NCBI GenBank assembly: GCA_903838055.1
Contig: CAILWV010000047.1
Coordinates: forward strand, 1 to 46,572
From: an uncultured Bacteroidota bacterium
GTDB lineage: Bacteria > Bacteroidota > Bacteroidia > Flavobacteriales > Flavobacteriaceae
Length of the DNA: 46,572 nt
Direction: 5' to 3'
The position numbers and the translations under genes were made by a program. Positions 32,003-41,260 of this stretch are shown in pieces. The notes beneath the pieces are model-generated. The model saw only the letters and a list, made by a program, of their open reading frames with translations. It did no database searches and was not told the origin of the DNA. Positions within the stretch are counted from its first letter, which is position 1. Each line of letters begins with the position of its first letter.

Positions 32003-33424
32003 ATGAACTATACCATAGCACTTAACAATCCAATTTTTAAAATCATTGCACAAGCTAGTCAAGACCTAAATGTTGATAGTTATGTAATTGGTGGTTTTGT
32101 ACGTGATTTTTTATTGCAGCGCGATTTTAAAAAAGATATTGATATTGTCGCTATAGGTTCGGGGATTGATTTAGCTTTAAAAGTATCTGAATTACTACCT
32201 AACAAACCAAAAGTCCAAGTTTTCAAGACTTATGGAACGGCAATGTTACGCTACAAAGAAATGGATATTGAGTTTGTAGGAGCACGAAAAGAAAGCTATA
32301 GCCAAGATAGTCGTAACCCTATTGTAGAAAATGGATCTCTTGAAGACGACCAAAATCGACGAGATTTCACCATAAATGCATTAGCTTTTTCATTAAATTT
32401 AAGAAATTATGGAGAATTAGTAGATCCGTTTAATGGATTACAGGATTTGGAAAATAAAGTGCTTAAAACACCATTAAATCCTAACATAACCTATTCGGAT
32501 GATCCTTTGCGAATGTTGAGAGGTATTAGATTTGCTACCCAACTAAATTTTGATATTGAAGCAGAATCACTAACTGCAATTGAAAGTAATAAAGAACGAA
32601 TTAATATTATTTCTGGAGAGAGAATTGTAGATGAATTGAATAAAATACTATCTACTAATAAACCATCAATTGGTTTTTTACATTTATTTAAAACTGGGCT
32701 ATTAGATATCATTATCCCTGAATTAACTGCATTAAATAATGTAGAAGAAATTGAAGGACATACCCACAAAAACAACTTTTACCACACCTTGGAAGTGGTC
32801 GATAATATCTGTCCAAATACAGAAGATGTTTGGTTACGATGGGCTGCTTTATTGCATGATATTGGGAAAGCACCTACAAAAAAATTCTCCAAAAAACTAG
32901 GTTGGACCTTTCATGGACATGAGTTTTTGGGAGGTAAAATGGCAAAGAAAATATTTGAACGTTTGCATATGCCATTAAACAACAAGTTAAAATTTGTTCA
33001 GAAAATGGTTACGATGAGTTCAAGACCTATTGTCTTAGCACAAGAAATTGTGACCGATTCTGCTGTTCGTCGTTTGGTTTTTGATGCAGGAGAAGATGTG
33101 GATGATTTAATGACTTTATGCGAAGCAGACATTACTACCAAAAACCCTACAAAATTCAAAAAATACCATAATAATTTTGATATAGTTCGAAAGAAAATTA
33201 TTGAAGTTGAAGAACGCGATCATGTCCGCCAATTCCAACCTCCTATTTCAGGAGAAGAAATTATGGAAATCTTTAATTTAAAGCCTTCAAGAGAAATTGG
33301 AATTTTAAAAGAAGCAGTGAAAGAAGCTATTTTAGAAGGTGAAATTCCAAATGAATACCAAGCTGCTTATGATTTTGTTTTGAAGCGAGCTGATAAATTA
33401 GGATTACAAAAAGTTGTTAAATAA
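32003..33424 (+). CDS. cca: CCA-adding tRNA nucleotidyltransferase with HD domain
   Basis: The 473-residue protein starts with the class II nucleotidyltransferase fold: YVIGGFVRDFLL, then KDIDIVAIG (catalytic Asp pair about residues 50-52), then RRDFTINALAFS, and PLRMLRGIRFA for the template region. The second half carries an HD phosphohydrolase domain (WAALLHDIGKAPTK, about 280-293). It builds or repairs the 3' CCA of tRNAs. The start codon is 14 bases after the heptamer hairpin. Confidence 0.94.
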   Translation: MNYTIALNNPIFKIIAQASQDLNVDSYVIGGFVRDFLLQRDFKKDIDIVAIGSGIDLALKVSELLPNKPKVQVFKTYGTAMLRYKEMDIEFVGARKESYSQDSRNPIVENGSLEDDQNRRDFTINALAFSLNLRNYGELVDPFNGLQDLENKVLKTPLNPNITYSDDPLRMLRGIRFATQLNFDIEAESLTAIESNKERINIISGERIVDELNKILSTNKPSIGFLHLFKTGLLDIIIPELTALNNVEEIEGHTHKNNFYHTLEVVDNICPNTEDVWLRWAALLHDIGKAPTKKFSKKLGWTFHGHEFLGGKMAKKIFERLHMPLNNKLKFVQKMVTMSSRPIVLAQEIVTDSAVRRLVFDAGEDVDDLMTLCEADITTKNPTKFKKYHNNFDIVRKKIIEVEERDHVRQFQPPISGEEIMEIFNLKPSREIGILKEAVKEAILEGEIPNEYQAAYDFVLKRADKLGLQKVVK

Positions 33425-33473
33425 AATAAGTAAAGATTAACTTATGTTAAACTTCATTTCATAAATTAAAAAA

Positions 33474-33481
33474 TAATTTTG
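33474..33481 (+). promoter_or_regulatory. -7 box of the heme A synthase gene
   Basis: TAATTTTG is a perfect TAnnTTTG box 18 bases before the ATG at 33500. Confidence 0.5.
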
Positions 33482-33499
33482 CATTAAAATACTTCTGTA

Positions 33500-34519
33500 A
33501 TGGAGAACAATAAATCTGTAATAATTTGGCTTTTATCGGGCTGTTTTTTAGTGTTCGTGATGGTAGTAGTTGGCGGAATAACTCGTTTGACTAATTCCGG
33601 TCTTTCCATGACCGACTGGCATTTGGTAACGGATACATTTCCTCCTTTAACAGAAGCTGCTTGGCAACAAGCATTTGATGCATATAAACAATTTCCAGAA
33701 TATAAACTGATCAATATTCACAATAACTTTCAACTTGCAGATTATAAATTTATTTATTTTTGGGAATGGTTCCACCGGTTTATTGGAAGAATTCTAGGAT
33801 TTGTTTTTATTATTCCGTTTGTGTATTTTTTGATAAAGAAAAAATTAGGTACCGCTACATTAAAAAAATGCGGAATCCTTTTAGCAATGGGCGCTTTTCA
33901 AGGTTTTTTAGGCTGGTTTATGGTGAAAAGTGGTTTGATAAACAATCCAGACGTGAGTCACTTCCGACTTTCTTTACACTTGACATTTGCTTTTATAACC
34001 TTTGCATATACACTATGGGTGGCATTAGATTTAATCTATCCAAATAAAAATGAAGTCATTGTTCCATTAAAAAAAATTGCAAGAATTGCACTAACCTTTT
34101 TGCTATTACAAATTATTTATGGAGGATTTGTTGCTGGTTTAGATGCAGGTTTTATTCACAACCATTGGCCTTTAATGAGTGATGGACAATTTTTTCACGA
34201 ATGTATTTTTGTTGAAAAAGATTCTTGGCTGTTGCGATTTACGGAAGGAAAAAGTGGTGTTCAATTTATTCATAGAACTATTGCTTATATTGTAGTAGGT
34301 TTGATTTTATTTTTATTTTTCAAGAGTAAAAAATATTCCCTTTCTAATGAACAAAAAAACGGATTAAATGTTTTAGTTTTAATAGTGTTTTTACAATTCC
34401 TTCTTGGAGTTCTAACCTTATTATATAGTGTTCCATTATGGCTAGGAGTTACCCATCAAGCTATGGCTTTCTTTTTATTAGCCACAATGACCTATACTTT
34501 ACATCGATTATCTAAATAA
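33500..34519 (+). CDS. ctaA: Heme A synthase, CtaA/COX15 family
   Basis: The 339-residue membrane protein has about eight helices and the COX15 signature GGITRLTNSGLSMTDWH (about 25-41). Histidines expected as heme ligands are seen in WEWFHRFIGR (about 90-99), SLHLTFAF, FIHRTIAYI and GVTHQAMAF. It oxidises heme O to heme A for aa3-type oxidases. No ctaB is beside it, and cbb3 oxidase does not use heme A, so it implies a second terminal oxidase elsewhere in the genome. Confidence 0.93.
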   Translation: MENNKSVIIWLLSGCFLVFVMVVVGGITRLTNSGLSMTDWHLVTDTFPPLTEAAWQQAFDAYKQFPEYKLINIHNNFQLADYKFIYFWEWFHRFIGRILGFVFIIPFVYFLIKKKLGTATLKKCGILLAMGAFQGFLGWFMVKSGLINNPDVSHFRLSLHLTFAFITFAYTLWVALDLIYPNKNEVIVPLKKIARIALTFLLLQIIYGGFVAGLDAGFIHNHWPLMSDGQFFHECIFVEKDSWLLRFTEGKSGVQFIHRTIAYIVVGLILFLFFKSKKYSLSNEQKNGLNVLVLIVFLQFLLGVLTLLYSVPLWLGVTHQAMAFFLLATMTYTLHRLSK

Positions 34520-34587
34520 TGTAATCTGCTAAATTGCAGAAAAAAAAATTACGACTATATTGTCACAGTTCCATTTACCAACATTAA

Positions 34588-35358
34588 ATGTCAAAACTTG
34601 CAATCGCAGATAAATTTATTGACCTTTCCGATTACGGAAGACCTTTTGGAAGATTTCTTGCTAACCAACTAAAAAACACACGTTTCACTCCAATTCACGT
34701 TACGCTTCTCTTTGGAATTTCTGGTATAATTGCAATTTATTTTATACTTTCTAATCATTTTATTTGGGCTGGATTTTTTATTGTTTTAAAATCAGGAATT
34801 GATGCTGCCGATGGAGAATTGGCTAGATTAAAAAATACACCATCCTATGTTGGAAGATACCTAGATAGTGTGTTTGATATTATATTAAACTTTATGTTTT
34901 TTATGACTATTTGCTTTGTATCAAAAGCAACAATTTGGCTTTCTTTACTAGCCTTTATAGGAATTCAATTACAGGGAACTTTGTATAATTATTACTACGT
35001 TATTTTAAGGAATAAATCGGTTGGCGGAGATACTACAAGTAAAATATTTGAATACAAAACTCCAAAAGCTCTACCCGGAGAAAGCCAAAAATATGTCGAT
35101 ATATTATTTACAGCTTATATAATTGTTTATGGTGTTTTTGACAAAATTATTCATTTATTAGATTCCGAAGCATACAAAGTAAAAACATTTCCTAATTGGT
35201 TTATGACATTACTTTCGCTTTATGGCCTTGGGTTCCAATTGTTAATAATTGCAATTATGCTTCCATTTGGCTGGATTGAATATATTGTCCCTTTCTTCAT
35301 TGGGTATACCTCTTTAATTTTTGTTTTGATTGGAATAAGAAAATCAGTAATTAATTAA
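34588..35358 (+). CDS. CDP-alcohol phosphatidyltransferase family protein
   Basis: The 256-residue membrane protein carries the family motif in full: D-AADGELAR-x8-G-x3-D-x3-D, read here as DAADGELARLKN then VGRYLDSVFD (about residues 70-95). At least five membrane helices follow. It transfers a phosphoalcohol from CDP-diacylglycerol or a similar donor to an alcohol acceptor. The lipid product (phosphatidylglycerol, inositol or other) cannot be read from the sequence. It is 68 bases downstream of ctaA. Confidence 0.88.
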   Translation: MSKLAIADKFIDLSDYGRPFGRFLANQLKNTRFTPIHVTLLFGISGIIAIYFILSNHFIWAGFFIVLKSGIDAADGELARLKNTPSYVGRYLDSVFDIILNFMFFMTICFVSKATIWLSLLAFIGIQLQGTLYNYYYVILRNKSVGGDTTSKIFEYKTPKALPGESQKYVDILFTAYIIVYGVFDKIIHLLDSEAYKVKTFPNWFMTLLSLYGLGFQLLIIAIMLPFGWIEYIVPFFIGYTSLIFVLIGIRKSVIN

Positions 35359-35513
35359 AGTTCTTCATATCAATGAAGAATACTTAATATTTGCTTAATT
35401 AATGAATGATAAATAAAAGATTAACATCTGTTAGTTTACAATTAGTAAATTATTAACTATCATTGATAGAATTATATTTTTTTATTGATTCCTTAACCTA
35501 CAATACAATAAAA

Positions 35514-35969
35514 ATGCATAAAATTATTATTTCAGATTCTAATTGTTTACCTATTCTAAGTGAAATTGGCGCACTTGAAATTTTACAAAAACAGCATGGA
35601 AAAGTGTATACTACAAATGAAATAGTCAATAAATTTAAAGGGGATTTACCAAGTTGGGTAATTGTAGAAACTGTTACCGATGAAATGCGACAAAGAATAT
35701 TAGAAATTAAACTTGCAAAAGAAGAATCAAGCGCTTTAGCCCTAGCCTTAGAAAATAAACATTGCACTCTAATTGTTGAGAAAACTAATGCAATTATAGT
35801 AGCTCAAAAATATAATTTGAAATTTATAGGAATACTTGAAATAATAATAAGCGCAAAACTAAACGGAATTATCACTTCCATAAAACCTATATTAGAAAAG
35901 TTAAAAAACACAAATTATTCTATTTCAAAAGAATTAGAATTATACATATTAAAAGAAGCTAATGAATAA
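35514..35969 (+). CDS. PIN-like protein of the DUF3368 type
   Basis: From the ATG at 35514 the protein has 151 residues. IIISDSNCLPILSEIGALEIL (Asp7 in the first PIN position), KEESSALALALENK (Glu pair in the middle) and LIVEKTNAIIVAQKYNLKFIGILEIIISAKLNGII match the order of DUF3368 PIN-domain proteins, mostly toxins or toxin-like RNases. The third site usually has Asp-Asp/Glu where this has Glu-Lys, so activity is uncertain. No antitoxin gene is adjacent. A longer frame from TTG 35463 is rejected as it adds residues with no family match. Confidence 0.65.
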   Translation: MHKIIISDSNCLPILSEIGALEILQKQHGKVYTTNEIVNKFKGDLPSWVIVETVTDEMRQRILEIKLAKEESSALALALENKHCTLIVEKTNAIIVAQKYNLKFIGILEIIISAKLNGIITSIKPILEKLKNTNYSISKELELYILKEANE

Positions 35970-36057
35970 TAATTTATTTTAGAATTATAAATATCATTGT
36001 AAAAGTTTACTTAAACAATTTTATTTTGTACTATTGTAACACAAATAAATTATTAAA

Positions 36058-36453
36058 ATGAAACTGTTAAAATCAATAATCGCCATTTCAATATTTATGG
36101 CAATATCTACTAGTTCTGCACAATCTATAACTGACAAATGGAAACAGTTAAGTGAATTTCATGAATTGTTGAATCAAACATTTAAACCATGTGAAGATGG
36201 TGATTTTAAACCACTTAAACTTAACTCTCAAGAGCTGTTTACAAAAGTTGAAGCACTAGAAGTTGCTAAAATACCAACAGAACTTAAATCTAAAGGCATA
36301 GAGGAAGTACTTGCCATGCTAAAAAATCAAACCAAAAATGTAAATGAATTAGTAAAATCAAAAGCACCTAATGCAGAAATCATGAGAGCCTTTGAAAATG
36401 TACATGACATTTACAACCGGTTAGTTTATTTATGTGAACCTTCAAAAAAATAA
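36058..36453 (+). CDS. Small secreted protein, unknown function
   Basis: The 131-residue protein has a signal peptide (residues 1 to about 22, cut after SSAQ or SSA). The mature part is helical, probably a four-helix bundle, with HELLNQTFKPCEDGDFKPLK early and HDIYNRLVYLC at the end. Two cysteines (KPCEDG and YLCEP) could form a disulfide, and His/Glu residues could bind metal; both are guesses. I do not recognise an established family. It is a single-gene unit followed by a strong terminator. Confidence 0.7.
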   Translation: MKLLKSIIAISIFMAISTSSAQSITDKWKQLSEFHELLNQTFKPCEDGDFKPLKLNSQELFTKVEALEVAKIPTELKSKGIEEVLAMLKNQTKNVNELVKSKAPNAEIMRAFENVHDIYNRLVYLCEPSKK

Positions 36454-36458
36454 TTACA

Positions 36459-36486
36459 AACCTAGTAGCGCTACTAGGTTTTTTTT
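36459..36486. terminator. Strong terminator, probably bidirectional
   Basis: AACCTAGTAG (36459-36468) and CTACTAGGTT (36471-36480) form a perfect stem with a tiny CG loop, followed by a T-run. It separates two convergent genes. Confidence 0.85.
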
Positions 36487-38863
36487 ATATAAATTCTTGT
36501 AAAAGAGGACAATTATATCTTCTGAATGTTTTAGTATTATTATATAAATTATAGAAAACTTTAATAGATTTAAATTCTATTTCTTCAGACATATCTTTAT
36601 TTGATTTGTTATAAGACCATTCCAAATTTCTATTGTAAATCCTATAATCACATTCAAATAACATTAAATTAGCTAATGCTCTTTGCTCATCATTGACGGC
36701 TACCTTCAAAGCCTTATTATAATAATATTTAGCCAAATTAAGATTGTAGAAGTTTCCTGATTGAAATTTAACTTTATTAATTTCGTTACTTCCAAAAACA
36801 TAATCTGAATAATCCGAATCTCCATAGGAGGTGCTATAAGCAGTCATCATCCAGGCACTACCAAAATAAGAAACATTATAATATGCATGTGCCAACTTTA
36901 AATAACTATCCGCAGAATTTATTTTTTTTAATCGAATCAATGAGGCAACAAAATTTGCTTTATTGAATTTGTAATCATATTTATAATTTTTTATGGCGTG
37001 GGTCAATGGTTTGGGCAAAAAAGGATTTTCATTTAGATAAGATCCAAATTCATAATTTTTTTCCCAAAAATCAACTGGCATTTCGGCGAATGTCTTTTGT
37101 GCTAATTCCAAATTTCCATTTCTAAAAGCTATTGTACCTTTTACGTCTTTATAAATATTAACATCGTAATTAACTGTTCCTGAACAAATGTATTTTTCAA
37201 ATGGAGTTTTATTTATTTTCTGAATTAGAAAAATTAAATTATCCATATCTTTTGTAGTTGCAAAGCGCTCAAAATATCCAATAAAAAAATAATACGATGT
37301 CTCCTCCGAATTATTAAACGAATAATAACTGTAATCAGCAGCTTCCCCATTATATTTTTTATTATTAGATTTCAAATAAAATAATCCAGCCAAAGCAGCA
37401 TCATTTTTAAGTTGGTATTCTTTTCCAACAATTCTATACAAGGAATACATAGCTTTAAACATTGTATTGTCTTTTTCAACAATATTTTCAATAGAATTAA
37501 AACATTGAAATAATTTCTGTTTTGTAGTTTCGTTATTTATATCCTCTTGCTTTATAGTAACTAAAACAAGTTCAATATTCTTTTGTAATTGAATTGATTT
37601 ATTAGCATTATGTGAAATCATTGCAATATATTTTCTTCCTAAATTAATTTCATCATCAATAAAGCAAAGATGCGCAATTGCAGCACTTAAAAAATCTTTT
37701 TGTTCTCCAGAAGATTTTGATTGAATTAAAATTAAATACGATTTTAATTCTCTTAAATAAACTATGTCTTTTTTAAAGTTTTTCCTTTTAGCAACCTCAT
37801 AGTTTGTATACCAATCTTGACTACTGAAAGTTACTGAAGGCTCACTATTGTTGTATTTAGGAGTAAATATCCAATCTTCTAACTTGTTTATTTCTCTTCC
37901 AACTAAAAAACTAAAATACTCGCTTTGAGGCATTAATTCATGTATTTCTTTTATTTCAGCCAATGATGGAGAAGGATTTCTTATGGCTTTCATTAATAGA
38001 ATAATTCCTCTTTCAAAATCATTTTTTGCTAATTTTAATGTTTGTTGGACTAATGATTTATCAAACCTTTGATAGGATGAAAATGCTTTCTGGTCACTCA
38101 GAGCAAAGACTTTACTTAAATAGTAATTAGCGGTTACCTTATCTTCCAGAGTCAAAGCCATATAATGCATTGCCCAAGGATCTAGAATAGATTGATTTTC
38201 ATTTGAAAAATATTTCTGATATAAATTGGCAATTTCATCTCTATTTCCATTATTGTAAAAATCATAACGCAATAATAAAAATGCATATCTCTTTTGTAAG
38301 AAAATATCTTTAGTAGAAATTAACTTATTTTTAAAATTTGCTATGGTAGCTTTTACTTTTGTACTTTCATACCAATCCACTTGAATTTTATCCCAAGTTT
38401 CCCATTTTCCTGACTCAAAATTATTATATTCAATCTTTTTAGCTAATTTAATGTAATTCAAAAAAGAAGTATTTTTTTTCAAAAGCAATGTTTTTATAAA
38501 GCTATTACCTTGAAAAACTTTTAGCAACGAATTGGATTGATTTGCATTTTCAAATTTTTCAGATTCTGTATTATAAAGAATTTCAAAAATGTCATCCATA
38601 GTACAATTTGCACCTAATTTTCTCTGCCACTCTCTACAATTAATTATTTGATCGTTATTGGACGATTCTTTTACATACATAAAATTATCTGCCGAATATG
38701 AAAAAGGATGCAATTTGATAAAATAATTTCGTTCAGCTCGAAAAAGGGCTAATCTTGTTGTTTCCGATGTGTCTCCCCAGCCACAAGCAAATAATTGGCT
38801 ACTGAAAAATAATATTGTTAAACTAAAAGTTCGAATAATATTTTGAAATGTTTTGAATTCCAT
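36485..38863 (-). CDS. Exported repeat protein of unknown function
   Basis: From the ATG at 38863 the protein has 792 residues; a start at 38887 adds eight. A signal peptide (about 1-27) ends at FACGWGD, which could instead be a weak lipobox cysteine. The rest is almost all helical, with TPR/Sel1-like spacing (for example FRNGNLELAQKTFAEM, SADSYLKLAHAYYNVS, NLAKYYYNKALKVA). I recognise no established family. The start lies 41 bases inside the upstream gene, so the two are translationally coupled and probably work together, but the role is unknown. Confidence 0.7.
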   Translation of the reverse strand: MEFKTFQNIIRTFSLTILFFSSQLFACGWGDTSETTRLALFRAERNYFIKLHPFSYSADNFMYVKESSNNDQIINCREWQRKLGANCTMDDIFEILYNTESEKFENANQSNSLLKVFQGNSFIKTLLLKKNTSFLNYIKLAKKIEYNNFESGKWETWDKIQVDWYESTKVKATIANFKNKLISTKDIFLQKRYAFLLLRYDFYNNGNRDEIANLYQKYFSNENQSILDPWAMHYMALTLEDKVTANYYLSKVFALSDQKAFSSYQRFDKSLVQQTLKLAKNDFERGIILLMKAIRNPSPSLAEIKEIHELMPQSEYFSFLVGREINKLEDWIFTPKYNNSEPSVTFSSQDWYTNYEVAKRKNFKKDIVYLRELKSYLILIQSKSSGEQKDFLSAAIAHLCFIDDEINLGRKYIAMISHNANKSIQLQKNIELVLVTIKQEDINNETTKQKLFQCFNSIENIVEKDNTMFKAMYSLYRIVGKEYQLKNDAALAGLFYLKSNNKKYNGEAADYSYYSFNNSEETSYYFFIGYFERFATTKDMDNLIFLIQKINKTPFEKYICSGTVNYDVNIYKDVKGTIAFRNGNLELAQKTFAEMPVDFWEKNYEFGSYLNENPFLPKPLTHAIKNYKYDYKFNKANFVASLIRLKKINSADSYLKLAHAYYNVSYFGSAWMMTAYSTSYGDSDYSDYVFGSNEINKVKFQSGNFYNLNLAKYYYNKALKVAVNDEQRALANLMLFECDYRIYNRNLEWSYNKSNKDMSEEIEFKSIKVFYNLYNNTKTFRRYNCPLLQEFI

Positions 38864-39965
38864 AATCATTAATATATTTTTTATCAAATGAAAAAAAGGT
38901 CACTTTAGTTGAATTGTCTATTTTAATTTTATCCTTGATTATATGTATCATATTTTCAATTTCTTCATCTGAAATTTTTTCAATTCTAATTTCATCCCCG
39001 TTCCTAGCATAAAAATTACCTAGAAGAATATCATCTTGTAACTGGTATTTATTTTCCGATATCTTGCTGAAAAGTAATTTATTTTTATCAAAATCATCTA
39101 TATCAGAAATCACTCCTTTAAAAATTCCACCTCTAAAAAGAACCGACCAACTAAATAATGGTAAAGCCACATCCAAACGTAATGGATAATTATCATGAGT
39201 AATATATTCGCTTAATTCTTTACTAGAACCTATTGAATTATTAGCATTATATTCTTTAACATTAGACATATTATAACACATTAACAAACCTTTATCTACT
39301 GGAGGAATTCCTGCTTTTTCATAATATTTATATTGCCAAAGTCTAATTGTAGCTTCAATTTTATATTTTGGTAATTTTGCTTTTAATTTTTTTAACAAAT
39401 AGAAATAATTGTCCCTTGTCGATTCATACCAATCACAATCGAACAGTATTTCTTGGAATAATTTCTCAATTTTAGGTTTTTCTGTTTTGACTATTTCCTC
39501 TTCATTCAAACGAGACATAATAGTATTACCCTCCTGATTATTATAATCGTTTTCTGAAATTTTATAAGCTCTTGATTTAGCAGTTTGAATTACATATTGA
39601 TCTATAACTTGTGATATTCTAGTTGAAATTCTTTGCGACAATTGATCTAATTGTAGTTTACTTGAATGCAACAATACATCATTGGTTATGAATACACTTG
39701 GTGTTAATTGCAAATTATCTGAAATTCCTATGTTAGAAATTGTGGCTATTGGTTGCGCTTCTTTAATATATGGATTCCAATCAACATCAAACAATCTAAG
39801 ATACATATGCTTAACATCCATTTTCTTAATAAGAGAATCGTCCTCAGAATTAAAATATCCTTCTGTTTTCCAATAACAAAATGATTTAACAATTGAAACT
39901 TTCTCGTGTTTTTTACAAGAATAACAAAAGATCAAAAGAAAGAAAAAAAGTACTGTTTTTTTCAT
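38823..39965 (-). CDS. Lipoprotein with possible glycosidase-like barrel
   Basis: From the ATG at 39965 the protein has 380 residues and a lipoprotein signal (LLIFCYSCKK, lipid-bearing Cys about residue 17). Later stretches, KHMYLRLFDVDWN, PSVFITNDVLL, LFDCDWYESTRDNYFYLLKKLK, ATIRLWQYKYYE and LDVALPLFSW, resemble alternating strands and helices of a TIM barrel such as DUF3142/putative glycoside hydrolases, with DxDW as a possible active-site segment. That reading is inference. A longer frame from 40001 would precede the signal peptide and is rejected. It overlaps the next gene by 41 bases. Confidence 0.7.
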   Translation of the reverse strand: MKKTVLFFFLLIFCYSCKKHEKVSIVKSFCYWKTEGYFNSEDDSLIKKMDVKHMYLRLFDVDWNPYIKEAQPIATISNIGISDNLQLTPSVFITNDVLLHSSKLQLDQLSQRISTRISQVIDQYVIQTAKSRAYKISENDYNNQEGNTIMSRLNEEEIVKTEKPKIEKLFQEILFDCDWYESTRDNYFYLLKKLKAKLPKYKIEATIRLWQYKYYEKAGIPPVDKGLLMCYNMSNVKEYNANNSIGSSKELSEYITHDNYPLRLDVALPLFSWSVLFRGGIFKGVISDIDDFDKNKLLFSKISENKYQLQDDILLGNFYARNGDEIRIEKISDEEIENMIHIIKDKIKIDNSTKVTFFSFDKKYINDYGIQNISKYYSNF

Positions 39966-40055
39966 TAAAATAATAGTTTTAAACAATAACGAAAATAACA
40001 ATAATCTCTTATATTTTTACAATTATTTTTCAATGGACATTTAATTTTGTATTCT

Positions 40056-40063
40056 TACATTTG
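40056..40063 (+). promoter_or_regulatory. -7 box of prmA
   Basis: TACATTTG fits TAnnTTTG and lies 14 bases before the ATG at 40078. A second match, TAATTTTG, sits at 40042-40049. Confidence 0.45.
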
Positions 40064-40077
40064 CAAAAAAATAATAC

Positions 40078-40911
40078 ATGTCAAATATATATTTAGGCTA
40101 TCATTTTACTATTGAACCAAAAGAATCTGGATCGGAAATATTAATTGCTGAATTAGGAGAAAAACCTTTTGAAAGTTTTATTGAAACCGATTTAGGAATT
40201 GTGGCTTATATTCAAAAAGATCTTTGTACGGATAATGTATTGGAAGATATATTCATCTTGAATTCTCCAGAATTTAAAATTTCTTATACAGTTGAAGAAA
40301 TTGACCAAGTAAATTGGAATGAAGAATGGGAAAAGAATTTTGAACCAATTGATGTAGATGGAAATTGTCATGTTCGTGCCCCTTTTCATCCAAAAACAGA
40401 TGCAGAATTTGATATTGTTATTGAACCTAAAATGAGTTTTGGAACAGGACACCATGAAACAACTCATATGATGATTCAACATTTATTAGAAATCGATGTA
40501 ACCGGAATGAAAACACTTGACATGGGATGCGGGACTGCAATTCTTGCAATTCTTGCCGAAATGAAAGGTGCAAAACCTATTGACGCTATTGATATTGACA
40601 ACTGGTGTTATTTAAATTCTATAGAAAATGCGGAACGGAATAACTGCCATGAAATAACGGTTTATGAAGGTGAAGCTGCAATGCTAAAAGGTAAAAATTA
40701 TGATTTAATTATTGCCAACATTAACCGTAATATATTATTAAACGATATGCAATCCTACGTTGATTGTTTAAATAAGGGCGGAATTCTTTTATTAAGTGGG
40801 TTTTATAACGAGGATATACCATTTATTGATGCGTCTTGCAACGAAAAAGGATTAACTTATGTTAAAAAATTCGAACGAAATAATTGGGTTTCTTTGAAGT
40901 ATGTAAATTAG
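40078..40911 (+). CDS. prmA: Ribosomal protein L11 methyltransferase
   Basis: The 277-residue protein has the PrmA layout: an N-terminal substrate domain with QVNWNEEWEKNFEPI, then the SAM domain with KMSFGTGHHETTHMM (about 121-135), TLDMGCGTAILAILA (about 147-161) and LIIANINRNILL (about 215-226). It trimethylates L11 lysines. The clpS gene follows after 25 bases in the same direction. Confidence 0.95.
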   Translation: MSNIYLGYHFTIEPKESGSEILIAELGEKPFESFIETDLGIVAYIQKDLCTDNVLEDIFILNSPEFKISYTVEEIDQVNWNEEWEKNFEPIDVDGNCHVRAPFHPKTDAEFDIVIEPKMSFGTGHHETTHMMIQHLLEIDVTGMKTLDMGCGTAILAILAEMKGAKPIDAIDIDNWCYLNSIENAERNNCHEITVYEGEAAMLKGKNYDLIIANINRNILLNDMQSYVDCLNKGGILLLSGFYNEDIPFIDASCNEKGLTYVKKFERNNWVSLKYVN

Positions 40912-40936
40912 TAGTTTTCTTAATATTTGAAAATTT

Positions 40937-41212
40937 ATGAGTACCATTGAAAAAGTTCAAGAAGAAGTTTTATTAGAAGAACAATTAGGTATTAACAATG
41001 AAATTGTTCTTTACAATGATGATGTAAATACTTTTGACCATGTTATTGACACTTTGATTAAAGTATGTAATCATACTTCCGAACAAGCCGAACAATGTGC
41101 AATTTTAGTTCATTACAAAGGAAAATGCACTGTAAAAACAGGACCTATTGATAAACTAAAACCTCTTTGTTTACAATTACTAGATGCTGGATTAAGTGCT
41201 AAAATAGAATAA
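40937..41212 (+). CDS. clpS: ClpS adaptor of the ClpAP/ClpCP protease
   Basis: The 91-residue protein has a short acidic N-terminal tail, then VLYNDDVNTFDHVIDTLIKVC (about 23-43) and the AILVHYKGKCTVKTG segment typical of ClpS. It delivers N-degron substrates to the Clp ATPase. It forms an operon with prmA and ends at a terminator. Confidence 0.95.
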   Translation: MSTIEKVQEEVLLEEQLGINNEIVLYNDDVNTFDHVIDTLIKVCNHTSEQAEQCAILVHYKGKCTVKTGPIDKLKPLCLQLLDAGLSAKIE

Positions 41213-41214
41213 AA

Positions 41215-41250
41215 AAATACCCCAAAACTAATATAGTTCTTGGGGTATTT
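41215..41250 (+). terminator. Terminator of the prmA-clpS operon
   Basis: AATACCCCAA and TTGGGGTATT form a 10-bp stem extended by AACT/AGTT with one bulged C, followed by a short T-rich stretch. It lies between convergent genes. Confidence 0.75.
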
Positions 41251-41260
41251 TATTAGAAAA

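Noticed and set aside
35361..35380. Short hairpin (TTCTTCAT/ATGAAGAA) after the CDP-alcohol transferase gene
   Set aside because: Eight AT-rich pairs and no T-run; too weak to call a terminator.
35463..35513. N-terminal extension of the PIN-like gene from a TTG codon
   Set aside because: The family match begins at the ATG at 35514; the added residues look like translated leader.
39184..39195. GGATAATTATCA, close to the FNR-type palindrome
   Set aside because: It lies inside the lipoprotein coding sequence, has a mismatch at the first base and is not placed before any -7 box.
39966..40001. N-terminal extension of the lipoprotein gene
   Set aside because: It would place residues before a complete lipoprotein signal peptide starting at 39965.
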